The notes: generated by a model from the letters alone, not told the origin. Positions 48,806 to 58,980 are shown, counted from the stretch's first letter. The stretch: 64,000 bases of DNA from an uncultured Roseovarius sp. (GCF_913057115.1 NZ_CAJXNN010000019.1:1-64000), one strand, 5' to 3'. Numbers and translations: made by a program.

Positions 48806-50230
48806 ATGGCGTTTTTCAAGAAGTTAAAAGAACGGTTGTTCAAATCCTCGTCCAAGATCGAGGATGGTTTGGATGCGATTGTCGAGGAGGGCGGCGAGGA
48901 GGAGCTTGCCGAGCCCCCTGAGCCGACACCTGAGCCAGATCCGGAACCGACACCAGAGCCCGCCCCCCAACCGGAACCAACCCCGGAACCGGAGCCCGCG
49001 CCCGAACCAGAGCCCGCGCCCGAACCAGAGCCTGCGCCCGAACCAGAGCCCGAACCCGAGCCTGAGCCAGTACCGCAACCCAAACCGGAGCCTTTCCCAG
49101 AGCCGACCCCGGAACCTGAACCCACGCCGGTCCAGCCTCCGGAGACCGAGCCAGACCCCGAGTCGCCCCCGCAGGAGGTGCCACCCACACCCAGCGAGGT
49201 GCCGCCCTCGGCCCCTGTGGAACTGCCTGATGAGGCACCGCAGGAAGCGCCTGTCTATTCTGACCCAACGCCAAGCCCGACACCGATTGAAATCCCGTCC
49301 GACACGCCGTTCGAGACTCGCGCCGAGGCCCCGCAGAAACCCGGTTTCCTTGGCCGTCTTCTGGGCCGCGGTGAGGCCAAGAAAACCGTTACCCGCCGGG
49401 TGCTGGACGACGATATGCTGGAGCAGCTCGAAGAGCTGCTGATCACCGCAGATATGGGCGTCGATACCGCCCTGCGCGTCACCGCCAACATGGCCGAAGG
49501 GCGCATGGGCAAGAAGCTGTCGACACAGGAAATCAAGGAACTTCTGGCGCAGGAGATTGCCCGCATCATGGAGCCCGTGGCGCGGCCCATGCCGATCTAT
49601 CCCAAAACCCCGCAGGTGGTTTTGGTGGTGGGCGTCAACGGCTCGGGCAAGACCACGACCATTGGCAAACTGGCCAGTCAGTTCAAGGCAGCGGGCAAAC
49701 AGGTGGTGATTGCCGCCGGTGATACCTTCCGCGCCGCCGCGGTTGAGCAGCTTCAGGTTTGGGGCGATCGCGCCGGGGTGCCGGTTCTGACCGCGCCCGA
49801 AGGCTCGGACCCGGCCAGCCTTGCTTTTGATGCGATGACCAAGGCACAGGCCGAGGGCGCGGACCTGTTGATGATCGACACCGCCGGGCGCTTGCAGAAC
49901 CGCCAAGACCTTATGGAAGAACTGGCCAAGATCGTGCGCGTGATCCGCAAGAAGGACGAAAGCGCACCGCATAACACCCTTTTGGTGCTGGATGCGACCA
50001 CCGGGCAGAATGCCTTGTCACAGGTCGAGACCTTCCAGAAGCTGTCGGATGTCTCTGGGCTTGTGATGACCAAGCTGGACGGCACAGCGCGTGGCGGGGT
50101 TCTTGTGGCGCTGGCTGACAAGTTCGGCTTGCCCATTCACGCCATCGGGGTGGGGGAGCAGATCGACGATCTGGCCCCCTTCGACCCCGAGGAGTTCGCC
50201 GCGGCCCTCACCGGCCTGGAAGCGGGATGA
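48806..50230 (+). CDS. ftsY: Signal recognition particle receptor FtsY with long Pro/Glu-rich N-terminal region
   Basis: [105 protein letters not shown]. Confidence 0.96.
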   Translation: MAFFKKLKERLFKSSSKIEDGLDAIVEEGGEEELAEPPEPTPEPDPEPTPEPAPQPEPTPEPEPAPEPEPAPEPEPAPEPEPEPEPEPVPQPKPEPFPEPTPEPEPTPVQPPETEPDPESPPQEVPPTPSEVPPSAPVELPDEAPQEAPVYSDPTPSPTPIEIPSDTPFETRAEAPQKPGFLGRLLGRGEAKKTVTRRVLDDDMLEQLEELLITADMGVDTALRVTANMAEGRMGKKLSTQEIKELLAQEIARIMEPVARPMPIYPKTPQVVLVVGVNGSGKTTTIGKLASQFKAAGKQVVIAAGDTFRAAAVEQLQVWGDRAGVPVLTAPEGSDPASLAFDAMTKAQAEGADLLMIDTAGRLQNRQDLMEELAKIVRVIRKKDESAPHNTLLVLDATTGQNALSQVETFQKLSDVSGLVMTKLDGTARGGVLVALADKFGLPIHAIGVGEQIDDLAPFDPEEFAAALTGLEAG

Positions 50231-50250
50231 CAGGTACGCTGCGAAGCGCT

Positions 50251-50745
50251 CTATTGCGTGCCCATCCATTTTTCCAGAAGGCGCAAGACGTAGAGCACCA
50301 CAAGCACGATGCCCGTGGCCATGGCCGCGAGCGGCATTTGACCCGCACCGCAGGCCAGCCCGATCGCGCCCGCCAGCCACATCGAGGCACCCGTGGTGAT
50401 GTTGTGCACCTCGCCGCGCGAGGTAAAGATGATACCTGCCGCCAGAAATGCCACGCCGGCTGTCACCGCCTCGATCAGGCGCAGGGGATCGACGCGCAGC
50501 GCATCTTCGGCGCCGAAGGGCAGGGCGGCCAGTTGTTGACTGATCAGAATGAATAGGCAGGCGGCCATGGAGACCAGCATATGGGTTCGCAGGCCCGCCG
50601 GTTTCTGCCGGCGTTCACGTTCGGCCCCGATGACCGCGCCCAGCACCAGGGCCGCCGTAAGGCGCGTTCCGGCAATGATCGGCGGTACGGCTGAGAAGGT
50701 GCCGGAAAGCTCATCTGCTATGATATCGAAGGCGTATTCGTACAT
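50251..50745 (-). CDS. MgtC/SapB-family membrane protein
   Basis: RLTAALVLGAVIGAERERRQKPAGLRTHMLVSMAACLF; GVAFLAAGIIFTSRGEVHNITTGASMWLAGAIGLACG. Confidence 0.92.
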   Translation of the reverse strand: MYEYAFDIIADELSGTFSAVPPIIAGTRLTAALVLGAVIGAERERRQKPAGLRTHMLVSMAACLFILISQQLAALPFGAEDALRVDPLRLIEAVTAGVAFLAAGIIFTSRGEVHNITTGASMWLAGAIGLACGAGQMPLAAMATGIVLVVLYVLRLLEKWMGTQ

Positions 50746-50811
50746 AGGTCTGCCTCTATTGTCTTCGGGAAAGCCTAGCACGGTCCTGCCATGCTCCGCG
50801 AGGGGGCGGGG

Positions 50812-51714
50812 ATGAGCGATTGGCTGATTTCGCTGGAAGGTACAGAGGCCGGGCATCACCTAGCCCTTGCCTTGGCGCTGATGGCCGCACTTCTACATGC
50901 GGTTTTCGGCGCGATGCAGAAGGGGCGCTATGACCCTTGGTTGATGCGTGGGGCAATTGACGGGGCTTATGGGCTGATGGCCGCGCCTTTGGCGTTGTTT
51001 GTCGTTCCATGGCCCGGGGTGCATATGTGGCCCATTTTCGCAGGGGTTTTCGTGATCCATCTGGCCTACAAGGTCTTGCAGGCCATGGCCTATACGCGCG
51101 GTGCCTACACGGTGGTTTACCCGGTGGTGCGCGGCACCGGGCCGCTGTTTACCGTGATTGGCGCGTACCTTTTGTTCAACGAGACTTTCACGCCGGTGCA
51201 ATGGCTGGGCGTTGGGGTGCTCTTGGCCGGGATTTATGGGCTCGCCGTCTATAACCTGCGCCATTACCCATTGGACCGCGAAACCCTGCCTGCCGCGCTT
51301 GGGCTGGCGGTTCTGACCGGCCTTTTCGTGGCGCTTTATACCACTTATGACGCCTATGGCATTCGCGCGGCGTCGGACCCATTTACCTTTCTGGCATGGT
51401 TTTTCTTTGTCGACGGTTTGGTAATGCCGGTCGTGGCTTATATCAAATGGCGAAATATGCCCGTGTCGCCGAGGCTTGCGCCGCTTTTGCTGCGCGGTTG
51501 GATCGGCGGCGTGGTCGCCTTTGGCTCATTCGGGGCGGTGATGCTGGCCACACGGTTGGACAAGGTGGGCGAGGCCGCCGTGCTGCGCGAAACCTCGACG
51601 GTTTTCGCGGCACTCATCGGCTGGTTGGCACTGAAAGAAACGGTGGGGCCGCGCCGGATTGCATTGATGGCATTGATCGCGGCGGGGGCTGTGATAGTTG
51701 AGGTGGGCGGATAA
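50812..51714 (+). CDS. DMT-superfamily transporter
   Basis: About ten TM helices; AGVFVIHLAYKVLQAMAYTRGAYTVVYPVVRGTGPLFTVIGAYLLFNE; RETSTVFAALIGWLALKE. Confidence 0.88.
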   Translation: MSDWLISLEGTEAGHHLALALALMAALLHAVFGAMQKGRYDPWLMRGAIDGAYGLMAAPLALFVVPWPGVHMWPIFAGVFVIHLAYKVLQAMAYTRGAYTVVYPVVRGTGPLFTVIGAYLLFNETFTPVQWLGVGVLLAGIYGLAVYNLRHYPLDRETLPAALGLAVLTGLFVALYTTYDAYGIRAASDPFTFLAWFFFVDGLVMPVVAYIKWRNMPVSPRLAPLLLRGWIGGVVAFGSFGAVMLATRLDKVGEAAVLRETSTVFAALIGWLALKETVGPRRIALMALIAAGAVIVEVGG

Positions 51715-51728
51715 ATGGCGAGGACCAG

Positions 51729-52337
51729 ATGAGCGAGCAAAAGACCAACCCGATGATCAAGACGGTGCTGGAGTTCGGCCCGATCCTTGCGTTTTTCGTG
51801 GCCTACCTTTGGCTCAAGGACGATATCTTTACCATCGGCGGGCGGGATTATGACGGGTTCATCGTGGTCACCGCCGGGTTCATCCCCGTGTTCCTGCTGG
51901 CCATGGGGGCGCTTTGGGCGCTCACCGGCCATTTGTCGAAAATGCAGGTGGTAACCGCCGTGCTGATCGTGGTCTTTGGCGGGATGAGCGTGTGGTTCAA
52001 CGACCCGCGGTTTTTCAAGATGAAGCCGACGATCATTTACCTTCTCTTTGGCGGGGTCTTGGGCTTTGGCCTGATGCGCGGCACTTCCTACATGCAATCG
52101 CTGATGGATGGGGTCATGCCGCTGACCGATGAAGGCTGGATGATCCTGACCAAGCGGATTTGTTATTTCTTTCTTGGGCTTGCACTGTTGAATGAAATCG
52201 TCTGGCGCAGCATGAGCGAGGAGATTTGGGTCTATTTCAAAACCTTCGGCCTGACCGCCGCGATCTTCCTTTTCTTCATGACGCAAGGGGCGTTGTTCCG
52301 CGACTACAGCACCGATCAGGGCGAGGGCGAGGAATGA
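51729..52337 (+). CDS. ispZ: Inner membrane septation-associated protein (YciB/IspZ)
   Basis: NPMIKTVLEFGPILAFFVAYLW; TKRICYFFLGLALLNEIVWR; VYFKTFGLTAAIFLFFMTQ. Confidence 0.93.
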   Translation: MSEQKTNPMIKTVLEFGPILAFFVAYLWLKDDIFTIGGRDYDGFIVVTAGFIPVFLLAMGALWALTGHLSKMQVVTAVLIVVFGGMSVWFNDPRFFKMKPTIIYLLFGGVLGFGLMRGTSYMQSLMDGVMPLTDEGWMILTKRICYFFLGLALLNEIVWRSMSEEIWVYFKTFGLTAAIFLFFMTQGALFRDYSTDQGEGEE

Positions 52338-53104
52338 TCGCCAACCTGATGATGTACGCCCGCCCAGAAACCGAGGCGGCGACCATCCGGTTTTGGGCCT
52401 TGATCCGCGACGGGCTGAGAGATCACGGGATCGCCGCCCCCGAGAGTTTGGCACAAGAGGCCGGGGAGTTCGAGGTTTGGACCGCCCCTGACTTGGTCCT
52501 CAGCCAGACCTGTGGGATGCCTTATCGGCTTTGGCTGCACGATCGGGTGGCCCTTGTGGGCACCCCGGATTACGGGCTGGAGGGCTGTGCGCCGGGGCAT
52601 TATCGCAGTGCTGTTGTCGTGCGCGCCGATGATGCACGCCAGACGCCGGGCGATTATCGCGAGGCGCTGTTTGCCTATAATCAGACATTCTCGCATTCGG
52701 GCTATGCCGCACCCTATGCGCTTTGCTTGCAGCATGGGTTCTGGTTTGAAAACCGGGTGCAGACCCACGGGCATCGCATGTCGGCGCAGGCCGTGGCCGA
52801 AGGGCGGGCGGATATCGCCGCGTTGGACGGGGTCACATGGCGTTTGATGCAAGAGCACGAAGACCTACACAAGCGGTTGCGCGTGCTCTGCTGGACCGAG
52901 GAAAGCCCCGGCCTGCCGCTGATTACGGCGCAGGGTGACAGGGTGCAAACTGTGCGCGATTCTGTTCTTCAAGCTATTGATAAGATGAATGAAAATGACC
53001 GGGGGGTGTTGGGCTTGCGTGGCTTGGTTGATATCCCGAAGGCGGCCTATCTTTCGGTGCCCAACCCGCCGGAAAGCGCGGGCGCAAGGCCAAGACCGTT
53101 TTGA
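52334..53104 (+). CDS. PhnD-like phosphate/phosphonate-type substrate-binding protein
   Basis: APDLVLSQTCGMPYR, GHYRSAVVVRADDARQTP, AYNQTFSHSGYAAPYALCLQHG, GRADIAALDGVTWRLMQEH; 4 bp overlap with ispZ. Confidence 0.75.
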   Translation: MIANLMMYARPETEAATIRFWALIRDGLRDHGIAAPESLAQEAGEFEVWTAPDLVLSQTCGMPYRLWLHDRVALVGTPDYGLEGCAPGHYRSAVVVRADDARQTPGDYREALFAYNQTFSHSGYAAPYALCLQHGFWFENRVQTHGHRMSAQAVAEGRADIAALDGVTWRLMQEHEDLHKRLRVLCWTEESPGLPLITAQGDRVQTVRDSVLQAIDKMNENDRGVLGLRGLVDIPKAAYLSVPNPPESAGARPRPF

Positions 53105-53109
53105 TCAAA

Positions 53110-53236
53110 GCTGTTTAGAGGAGTGGCTTCGCCACGCTGGTTTGAGCGCGCTGACGCGCGCCGAACAGGGGCGCTGCCCCTGCGTTGAAAATCACGGATT
53201 TTCAACGTTCCCCGGAGTATTTGGAGAAAGGTGAAA
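53110..53236. repeat. Dispersed intergenic hairpin module, copy 2
   Basis: GTGGCTTCGCCAC, GAGCGCGCTGACGCGC, AGGGGCGCTGCCCCT, GTTGAAAATCACGGATTTTCAAC, TTCCCCGGAGTATTTGGAGAAAGGTGAAAC in series. Confidence 0.65.
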
Positions 53237-53241
53237 CGGGT

Positions 53242-54186
53242 TTAGAGCGGCGTTTGAGGGCGGGCCATGGCCCCCTCGGGCGCGGTCCAGCCCGTTGGCC
53301 ATATTCGCGACCAGCGTGGGTCGCAGCCCTTGGGCAGGGCGGCGCGCAGCTGTACCAGGGGCAGGTTATCGGGCTGCCGCAAGAGCGCGCGGTAGAGCGG
53401 AAAGACCCCTTGACGGATGTAGGACGACCAATGGCAGACTCGGCCACCCGGCGGGGCGATCTCGAACCCGGCCCCGCGCAAGACCCGTAAAGTCTCGCGG
53501 TGATCCAGTTGCAAGGTCAGGGTATTGGCGGCCTGCGGCATCCCATGGGCCAGCGTCCAGTCGCCATGGGTTGGCGGGGTGACAAGGCGCTCCAGCAGGA
53601 AATCGAACAGGTCGTTCTCGCGGCTGGTGACATTGATGATCTCGGCGTTGTTTCCGGCGGGGCTTTGCAGAGCCTCCCGTGCTGTCTGGCCGTAATCGGC
53701 ACCCGACAGCAGGATAACCCGGCCCACCCCAGCCGTTGTGACATGGGGCAGTGCGGTCAGCGCCACCCTTGCGCCCAAGGAATGGGCCAGAAGGTGCACG
53801 GGCCGGTCAGGGGCCAGCCGTGCGATCATCCCGATCAACTCGGCCAAGGCGCGGCCCGCCTGTGCCGCCCGCCCATAGGCCCCCCAGATTGTGCCGCGCG
53901 CGGACCACCCAAAGCCGATGGCCAAGCCCTCGTTCGCGGCCTGCCCGGAAAACCCAAGGCCGCGCGGCCAGCTGACAGCCTTGACGCAGTCACGCTTGGG
54001 GCTGAGCGACAGAATGTGGCGGTGCGGGCAGGTCTGGCGGTTGGTCGGGTCGAACTTGTAACCGTGGATCATGATGACGATCGGGCCGGTGCTTTCCAAC
54101 CCCTGCCTCAGGGCTGGGGCAAGCGCGCCGGGGCTGGCGTGAAGTCTTGGCCCGTCTGGCGTGGCATTGATCTGCAAAACTGCCAT
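53242..54186 (-). CDS. Alpha/beta-hydrolase-like protein
   Basis: GPIVIMIHGYKFDP; VHLLAHSLGARVALTALPHV nucleophile elbow. Confidence 0.75.
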   Translation of the reverse strand: MAVLQINATPDGPRLHASPGALAPALRQGLESTGPIVIMIHGYKFDPTNRQTCPHRHILSLSPKRDCVKAVSWPRGLGFSGQAANEGLAIGFGWSARGTIWGAYGRAAQAGRALAELIGMIARLAPDRPVHLLAHSLGARVALTALPHVTTAGVGRVILLSGADYGQTAREALQSPAGNNAEIINVTSRENDLFDFLLERLVTPPTHGDWTLAHGMPQAANTLTLQLDHRETLRVLRGAGFEIAPPGGRVCHWSSYIRQGVFPLYRALLRQPDNLPLVQLRAALPKGCDPRWSRIWPTGWTAPEGAMARPQTPL

Positions 54187-54312
54187 GGTTCCACCCATCA
54201 ACCGCTAGATGTTGTGGTTAGCGGATAGCCAAGCCCTACGACAGTTCCTTGAAGGCTTTGTTAAAGCTGCGTGACGGTGTTGACGGGTCACACGGCAAAG
54301 GCTAATGCGAAA

Positions 54313-54368
54313 CCCGTGGCGATTTGTGACCGGATTGCGGGCCACGTTAAACATTCCGCTAAAGAGGC
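54313..54368 (+). ncRNA. SAM-II riboswitch
   Basis: CCGTGGC-GATTTGTGACCGGATTGCGG-GCCACG-TTAAACATTCCGCTAAAGAGGC: SAM-II P1 stem, GATTT...ATTGC loop and GCTAAA pseudoknot strand, immediately upstream of metZ. Confidence 0.85.
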
Positions 54369-54379
54369 GAAGCATGAGG

Positions 54380-54416
54380 AAACCCCTTTCGCTTGGCCGC
54401 GATCGGGGTTTTTTTA
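54380..54416 (+). terminator. Intrinsic terminator between the SAM-II aptamer and metZ
   Basis: AAACCCC-ttTCGCttggccGCGAtC-GGGGTTTTTTT. Confidence 0.75.
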
Positions 54417-54445
54417 TGGGCGGGCGAGCCCTGCTGGAGGACGAC

Positions 54446-55627
54446 ATGAGCGACAATTGGAAGAAACGCACCAGCGCTGTGCATGGCGGTACCAAACGCA
54501 GCCAATGGGGCGAGGTGAGCGAGGCGATTTTTCTCACCCAAGGGTTTGTTTATGACAGCGCGGAGGCGGCGGCGGCGCGGTTCGAGAGCGCCGGCCCGGA
54601 TGAATACATCTATGCGCGCTACGGCAACCCGACGGTGGCCATGTTCGAAGAACGTATCGCGGGCCTTGAAGGGGCGGAGGATGGTTTTGCCACGGCCTCG
54701 GGGATGGCGGCGGTGTCGGGCGCTTTGATGTCGATGCTGAAGGCGGGGGACCATGTGGTGGCCGCACGGGCGCTTTTCGGGTCCTGCCTTTACGTGTTGG
54801 AAGAGGTGCTAACCCGTTATGGCGTCGAGGTTTCTTTTGTCGATGGCACGGATCTGGATGAGTGGCGCGCGGCCATTCGCGACGACACGGTTCTGGTGTT
54901 TTTCGAGACCATCGCCAACCCGACGCTCGACGTCGTGAACCTGCCCGAGGTCGCCAAGCTGGCCCATGCCAAGGGCGCCAAGGTGGTGGTGGACAATGTA
55001 TTTGCCACGCCGGTCTTTTCGCGGGCGATCGAGCAGGGGGCCGATGTGGTCGTCTACTCGGCCACCAAGCATATCGACGGGCAGGGGCGCGCGCTTGGCG
55101 GTGTGATCTTGGGGAGCCAAGACTATATCCGGAAAACCGTTGAGCCTTACATGAAGCATACTGGCGGGTCGATGTCGCCCTTTACCGCTTGGGTGATGCT
55201 CAAGGGCTTGGAAACAATGGATCTTCGCGTCCGGGCGCAGGCCGCGACGGCGACCGCGCTGACCGAGGCGCTGCAGGGGCATGAAAAACTGGCGCGGGTG
55301 CTTTACCCCGGCCACGAAAGCCATGTGCAGTTTGCTCTGGCGCAAGAGATCATGGGCGCGGGCGGGACCGTTGTGGCGCTTGATCTGGCGGCTGGGCAGG
55401 AGGCGGCGTTCCGCTTTCTGAACGCGCTGAAAATTGTGGTGATTTCCAACAACTTGGGAGATGCGAAATCCATTGCGACCCACCCGGCCACCACGACGCA
55501 CCAACGGCTTCCCGACGATCAGAAGCAGGCGCTTGGCATCACGCCGGGGCTGATCCGGTTGAGCCTCGGGATCGAGGATACCCAAGACCTGATCGGGGAT
55601 GTTCTGGGGGCCCTGGACGCGGTTTGA
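54446..55627 (+). CDS. metZ: O-succinylhomoserine sulfhydrylase (PLP, Cys/Met metabolism)
   Basis: YARYGNPTVAMFEERIAGLEGAEDGFATASGMAAV; VVVYSATKHIDGQGRALGGVILGS; SLGIEDTQDLIGDVLGAL. Confidence 0.94.
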   Translation: MSDNWKKRTSAVHGGTKRSQWGEVSEAIFLTQGFVYDSAEAAAARFESAGPDEYIYARYGNPTVAMFEERIAGLEGAEDGFATASGMAAVSGALMSMLKAGDHVVAARALFGSCLYVLEEVLTRYGVEVSFVDGTDLDEWRAAIRDDTVLVFFETIANPTLDVVNLPEVAKLAHAKGAKVVVDNVFATPVFSRAIEQGADVVVYSATKHIDGQGRALGGVILGSQDYIRKTVEPYMKHTGGSMSPFTAWVMLKGLETMDLRVRAQAATATALTEALQGHEKLARVLYPGHESHVQFALAQEIMGAGGTVVALDLAAGQEAAFRFLNALKIVVISNNLGDAKSIATHPATTTHQRLPDDQKQALGITPGLIRLSLGIEDTQDLIGDVLGALDAV

Positions 55628-55690
55628 GCCTTTTGGCATCGAATCGGGGCCAAGCCATTGAGTTAACGCCAGAAACCCCTGTCTGCATCG

Positions 55691-55722
55691 CGTCGGTATC
55701 ACGTCGGTATCGCGTCGGTATT
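55691..55722. repeat. Three tandem 11-bp units CGTCGGTATC(A/G)
   Basis: CGTCGGTATCA CGTCGGTATCG CGTCGGTATT, followed by TTTTTACCG which can pair with CGGTA. Confidence 0.7.
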
Positions 55723-56027
55723 TTTTACCGAAACCCGGCGGGTTAACAGGGCGTGCGGTGGGTTTTGTACGAAACGTACGCGGGTTTCGTACGTTTCGGC
55801 AAAATGACGGCCCTTGGCCCTTACCACCGATAACCGACCTGCAACGCACGGCGCGCGCCTCGGGACTGACGGGGCAATCGATCCCTGTCGGCGGCCCACA
55901 TTGATTTCGTAGAATCTTCGTAAAACCCTCGGCGCTTTCTTGCAAAAAAGCGCTTTTGCAAAAGCTGCTCTCAACTCTGATGACGTTCAATGCGGCCACC
56001 CTGACGTCATGACGGAATGGAGCACGC

Positions 56028-57378
56028 ATGCCTGTCGCATCGGAATTGCCGATTGATACGAACGTCACGGCAGATGACATGGCAAATGAAATGTTCGGTA
56101 GCGGCATCACGATTGTCTCGGCCAGCTACACCGGACATGCCAATGCCTCTGGTAAATATTCGGATGGCGACGCAGTTGCTCCGGGCTTAACACCGTCTGA
56201 TACAGGTGTGATTTTGTTTACCGGGAACGCCGCGAGTATCACCAACAGTTCAGGTGATGCCAATGTCTCGGCCGGGACCACGGCAAATCATGCATTGGCC
56301 GGCGATTCCGATCTTGATGCAATTTCGGGCCAAACGACCTTCGACGCTTCGCTGTTCGAGGCCACATTCGTTCCGGAAGGCAGCACTTTGAGCATGTGAC
56401 AGTAATCTGCTGATCGCAGGGGAATCTTTGCAGACTGTGGTGATTGCCGGGGATGACGATATTTCGGTCCGCGCAGGTCGTGAGGAAGAATTCGACCTGT
56501 TGGCGAATGATGTCAGCACCACCGGCAGCACCTTGACCATCACGGAAATCAATGGCCAACCGGTTTCGGTCGGCGATACTGTAACGCTGACGACAGGTGA
56601 GCAAATCACCTTGACCGACACCGGCATGGTGCTTGCGGACACGGATGGTGATCTGGGAACCAATACGTTTACTTACACCGTCGAGGACGAAGACGGAAAT
56701 GCAGACGTCGGGCTGGTCAACCTGACGACGACGGTGCCTTGTTTCACGACGGATACCTTGATCGAAACGTCCCAAGGGCCCGTGCCGGTCCAACAGTTGC
56801 GGCCAGGAGATCTGGTCATGACGGTTGATCACGGTCCGCAGCCGCTCAGGTGGATCGGCTCCCGCAGGCTTGAGCGGGCAGAGCTAAGCGCCAATCCACA
56901 TCTAAAGCCAGTCAGAATTGCCATCAACGCACTTGCACCCGGCCGTCCCAATCACGATCTGATGGTATCACCGCAACACAGGGTGATGCTCAGCTCGAAA
57001 ATTGCGCACCGCATGTTTGGCTGTGCAGAGGTGCTGGTCGCGGCGAAGAAGCTGCTGACCCATGAGGGGGTGAGCGTGGTGGAAAACACCCCTGACGGGG
57101 TCGAATACGTCCACATCCTGTTTGAAGACCATCAAGTTGTGTATTCGAATGGTATGCCGACGGAGAGCCTGCTTGTTGGGCCAGAGGTTTCAAAAGCTCT
57201 GCCGCCGGACGCAATTGCTGAAATCCGAGAGATTTTCCCACGCTTCAAGGTGGCCGAATGTGAGTGCACCCCCGCGAGAAGACTTGTCAGAAAGGCCCGG
57301 AAAATCGACCAACTCGTTCTGCGGCATTTGAAGAATGCAAGGAGCCTGTTTGAAAACGTACCCATTCAGGACCTTTGA
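56028..57378 (+). pseudogene. Choice-of-anchor (L-type) / Hint-domain secreted protein, disrupted by internal deletion
   Basis: First ORF ends ...DASLFEATFVPEGSTLSM*; other frame resumes at D-SNLLIAGESLQTVVIAGDDD and runs through PCFTTDTLIETSQGPVPVQQLRPGDLVMTVDHGPQPLRWIGSR Hint domain. Confidence 0.75.
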
Positions 57379-57659
57379 ACTGTCCCGGGTTTGTCGAAGA
57401 AACTCCGGGCCGCTCATAGTGCTGTTTCCACGTCAGTAATGCCTTCAAGCTCGTGGGGTGCGGCCTTGGCTGACGACTGTCGCATAGCGGCCTGAACGAG
57501 TGCTGTTGGAAAGCGGCCATGGCGTCGTGACTGCCACAGGCCGGTCAAACCTGCGTTCCGTGCTCCGCCGCCGGAGCGGGATAATTTTGGCAAGAAGCAG
57601 CGGCGGGTGCGTGCATTGGCGTTGGCCTTGGTGTATCCTGACGCCAAGAACGAGCCAAA

Positions 57660-58892
57660 ATGGCGGTGAGCAGGATGATCAGGGCAATTTGGGTGGCACT
57701 TCTCTGCCTTTGGGGCGGTCTGGCCGTGGCGCAGGACTTCAGCGGCTTGGCGCGGGTCGTGCCGGAGGGCAGCGGCGTGGAGGACACGCGCCGGGGGCTT
57801 TCGGTGAACCTGACCCTGAGCCAAGGCGTGCCGTACCGGGTGTTCACCCTGAACGAGCCTGCGCGTCTGGTGTTGGACTTCCGCGAAGTGGATTGGCAGG
57901 GCGTCACGGCGGAGGCGCTGGACCGTAGCGAACGGGCCCTGGCCCTGCGGATGGGCGGGTTCCGGCCCGGGTGGTCGCGCATGGTGGTGGACCTCGACGC
58001 GCCTTACCTGCCCGACACCGTGGATTTGCGCGTGACGCCTGAAACCGGACAAGCCGCGCTTGAGGTTGTTCTGCGGTCTGTCGGGGCCGAGGACTTCGCC
58101 GCCGCCGCAGGGGCGCCGAATTTGCCGGGGTGGGATTTGCCGTCAGACGGGCTGAAGGCCGAACGGCGCCCGCGCCAACGGGGCGAGGACCCCTTGGTGG
58201 TCGTGCTGGACCCGGGCCATGGCGGGATCGACCCGGGAGCGGAGGCCGATGGTTTGGCCGAGAAGGACCTCATGCTGCAATTCGCCCGCGAGCTGAAAGA
58301 GCGTCTTTTGCGGGCCGGCGGGATGAACGTTGTGCTGACCCGGACGGACGATAGTTTCGTTTCGCTGGAGCGGCGGGTGGCGATTGCCCATCGGGTGCAA
58401 GCGGATATCTTCATATCGCTGCACGCCGATGCCCTGAGCGAGGGGCGGGCGCACGGGGCGACGGTCTACACTCTGTCGGACAGTGCCAGCGATGAGGCCA
58501 GCCGGGCCTTGGCCGAGCGGCACAACCGGGCCGATATGCTGGCCGGTGTTGACCTGAGCGGCAGCGACGACGTGGTGGCCGACGTTCTGATGGATCTGGC
58601 GCGGATGGAGACCCAGCCACGCGCCGAGAGCTTGGCCAAGGCGGTGCGCCTGAGCCTTGCCGAACATGACCTGCCGCTCAATTCGCGGCCCATGCGGCAT
58701 GCCGGGTTTTCTGTGCTGAAATCGCCGGATATTCCCTCGGTTCTGGTGGAGCTTGGCTTCTTGTCGAGCCGAAGGGACCGGGCCAACCTGCGCGACGCCG
58801 AGTGGCGCACCCGCATGGCCGACGCCTTGCATGATGCGCTGGCGGCATGGCGGCGGGCCGATGCCGCCGCCGCCGATCTGGTGCGGCAATGA
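57660..58892 (+). CDS. amiC: N-acetylmuramoyl-L-alanine amidase with AMIN domain
   Basis: VVLDPGHGGIDPGAEADGLAEKDLMLQFARELKERLLRAGGMNVVLTRTDDSFVSLERRVAIAH; Amidase_3. Confidence 0.93.
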   Translation: MAVSRMIRAIWVALLCLWGGLAVAQDFSGLARVVPEGSGVEDTRRGLSVNLTLSQGVPYRVFTLNEPARLVLDFREVDWQGVTAEALDRSERALALRMGGFRPGWSRMVVDLDAPYLPDTVDLRVTPETGQAALEVVLRSVGAEDFAAAAGAPNLPGWDLPSDGLKAERRPRQRGEDPLVVVLDPGHGGIDPGAEADGLAEKDLMLQFARELKERLLRAGGMNVVLTRTDDSFVSLERRVAIAHRVQADIFISLHADALSEGRAHGATVYTLSDSASDEASRALAERHNRADMLAGVDLSGSDDVVADVLMDLARMETQPRAESLAKAVRLSLAEHDLPLNSRPMRHAGFSVLKSPDIPSVLVELGFLSSRRDRANLRDAEWRTRMADALHDALAAWRRADAAAADLVRQ

Positions 58893-58980
58893 GCGGCCCA
58901 TGCGCGGCGCTGCGCCAGATGTGTTTTGACGTGGGCCATGGGCGTGCCTATATGGGGTCCAAATCAACGCGGGGGCACTT

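Noticed and set aside
54305-54445. Extended metZ ORF start at 54305
   Set aside because: Would translate the SAM-II aptamer and terminator; homology starts at MSDNWKKRTSAVHGGT (54446).
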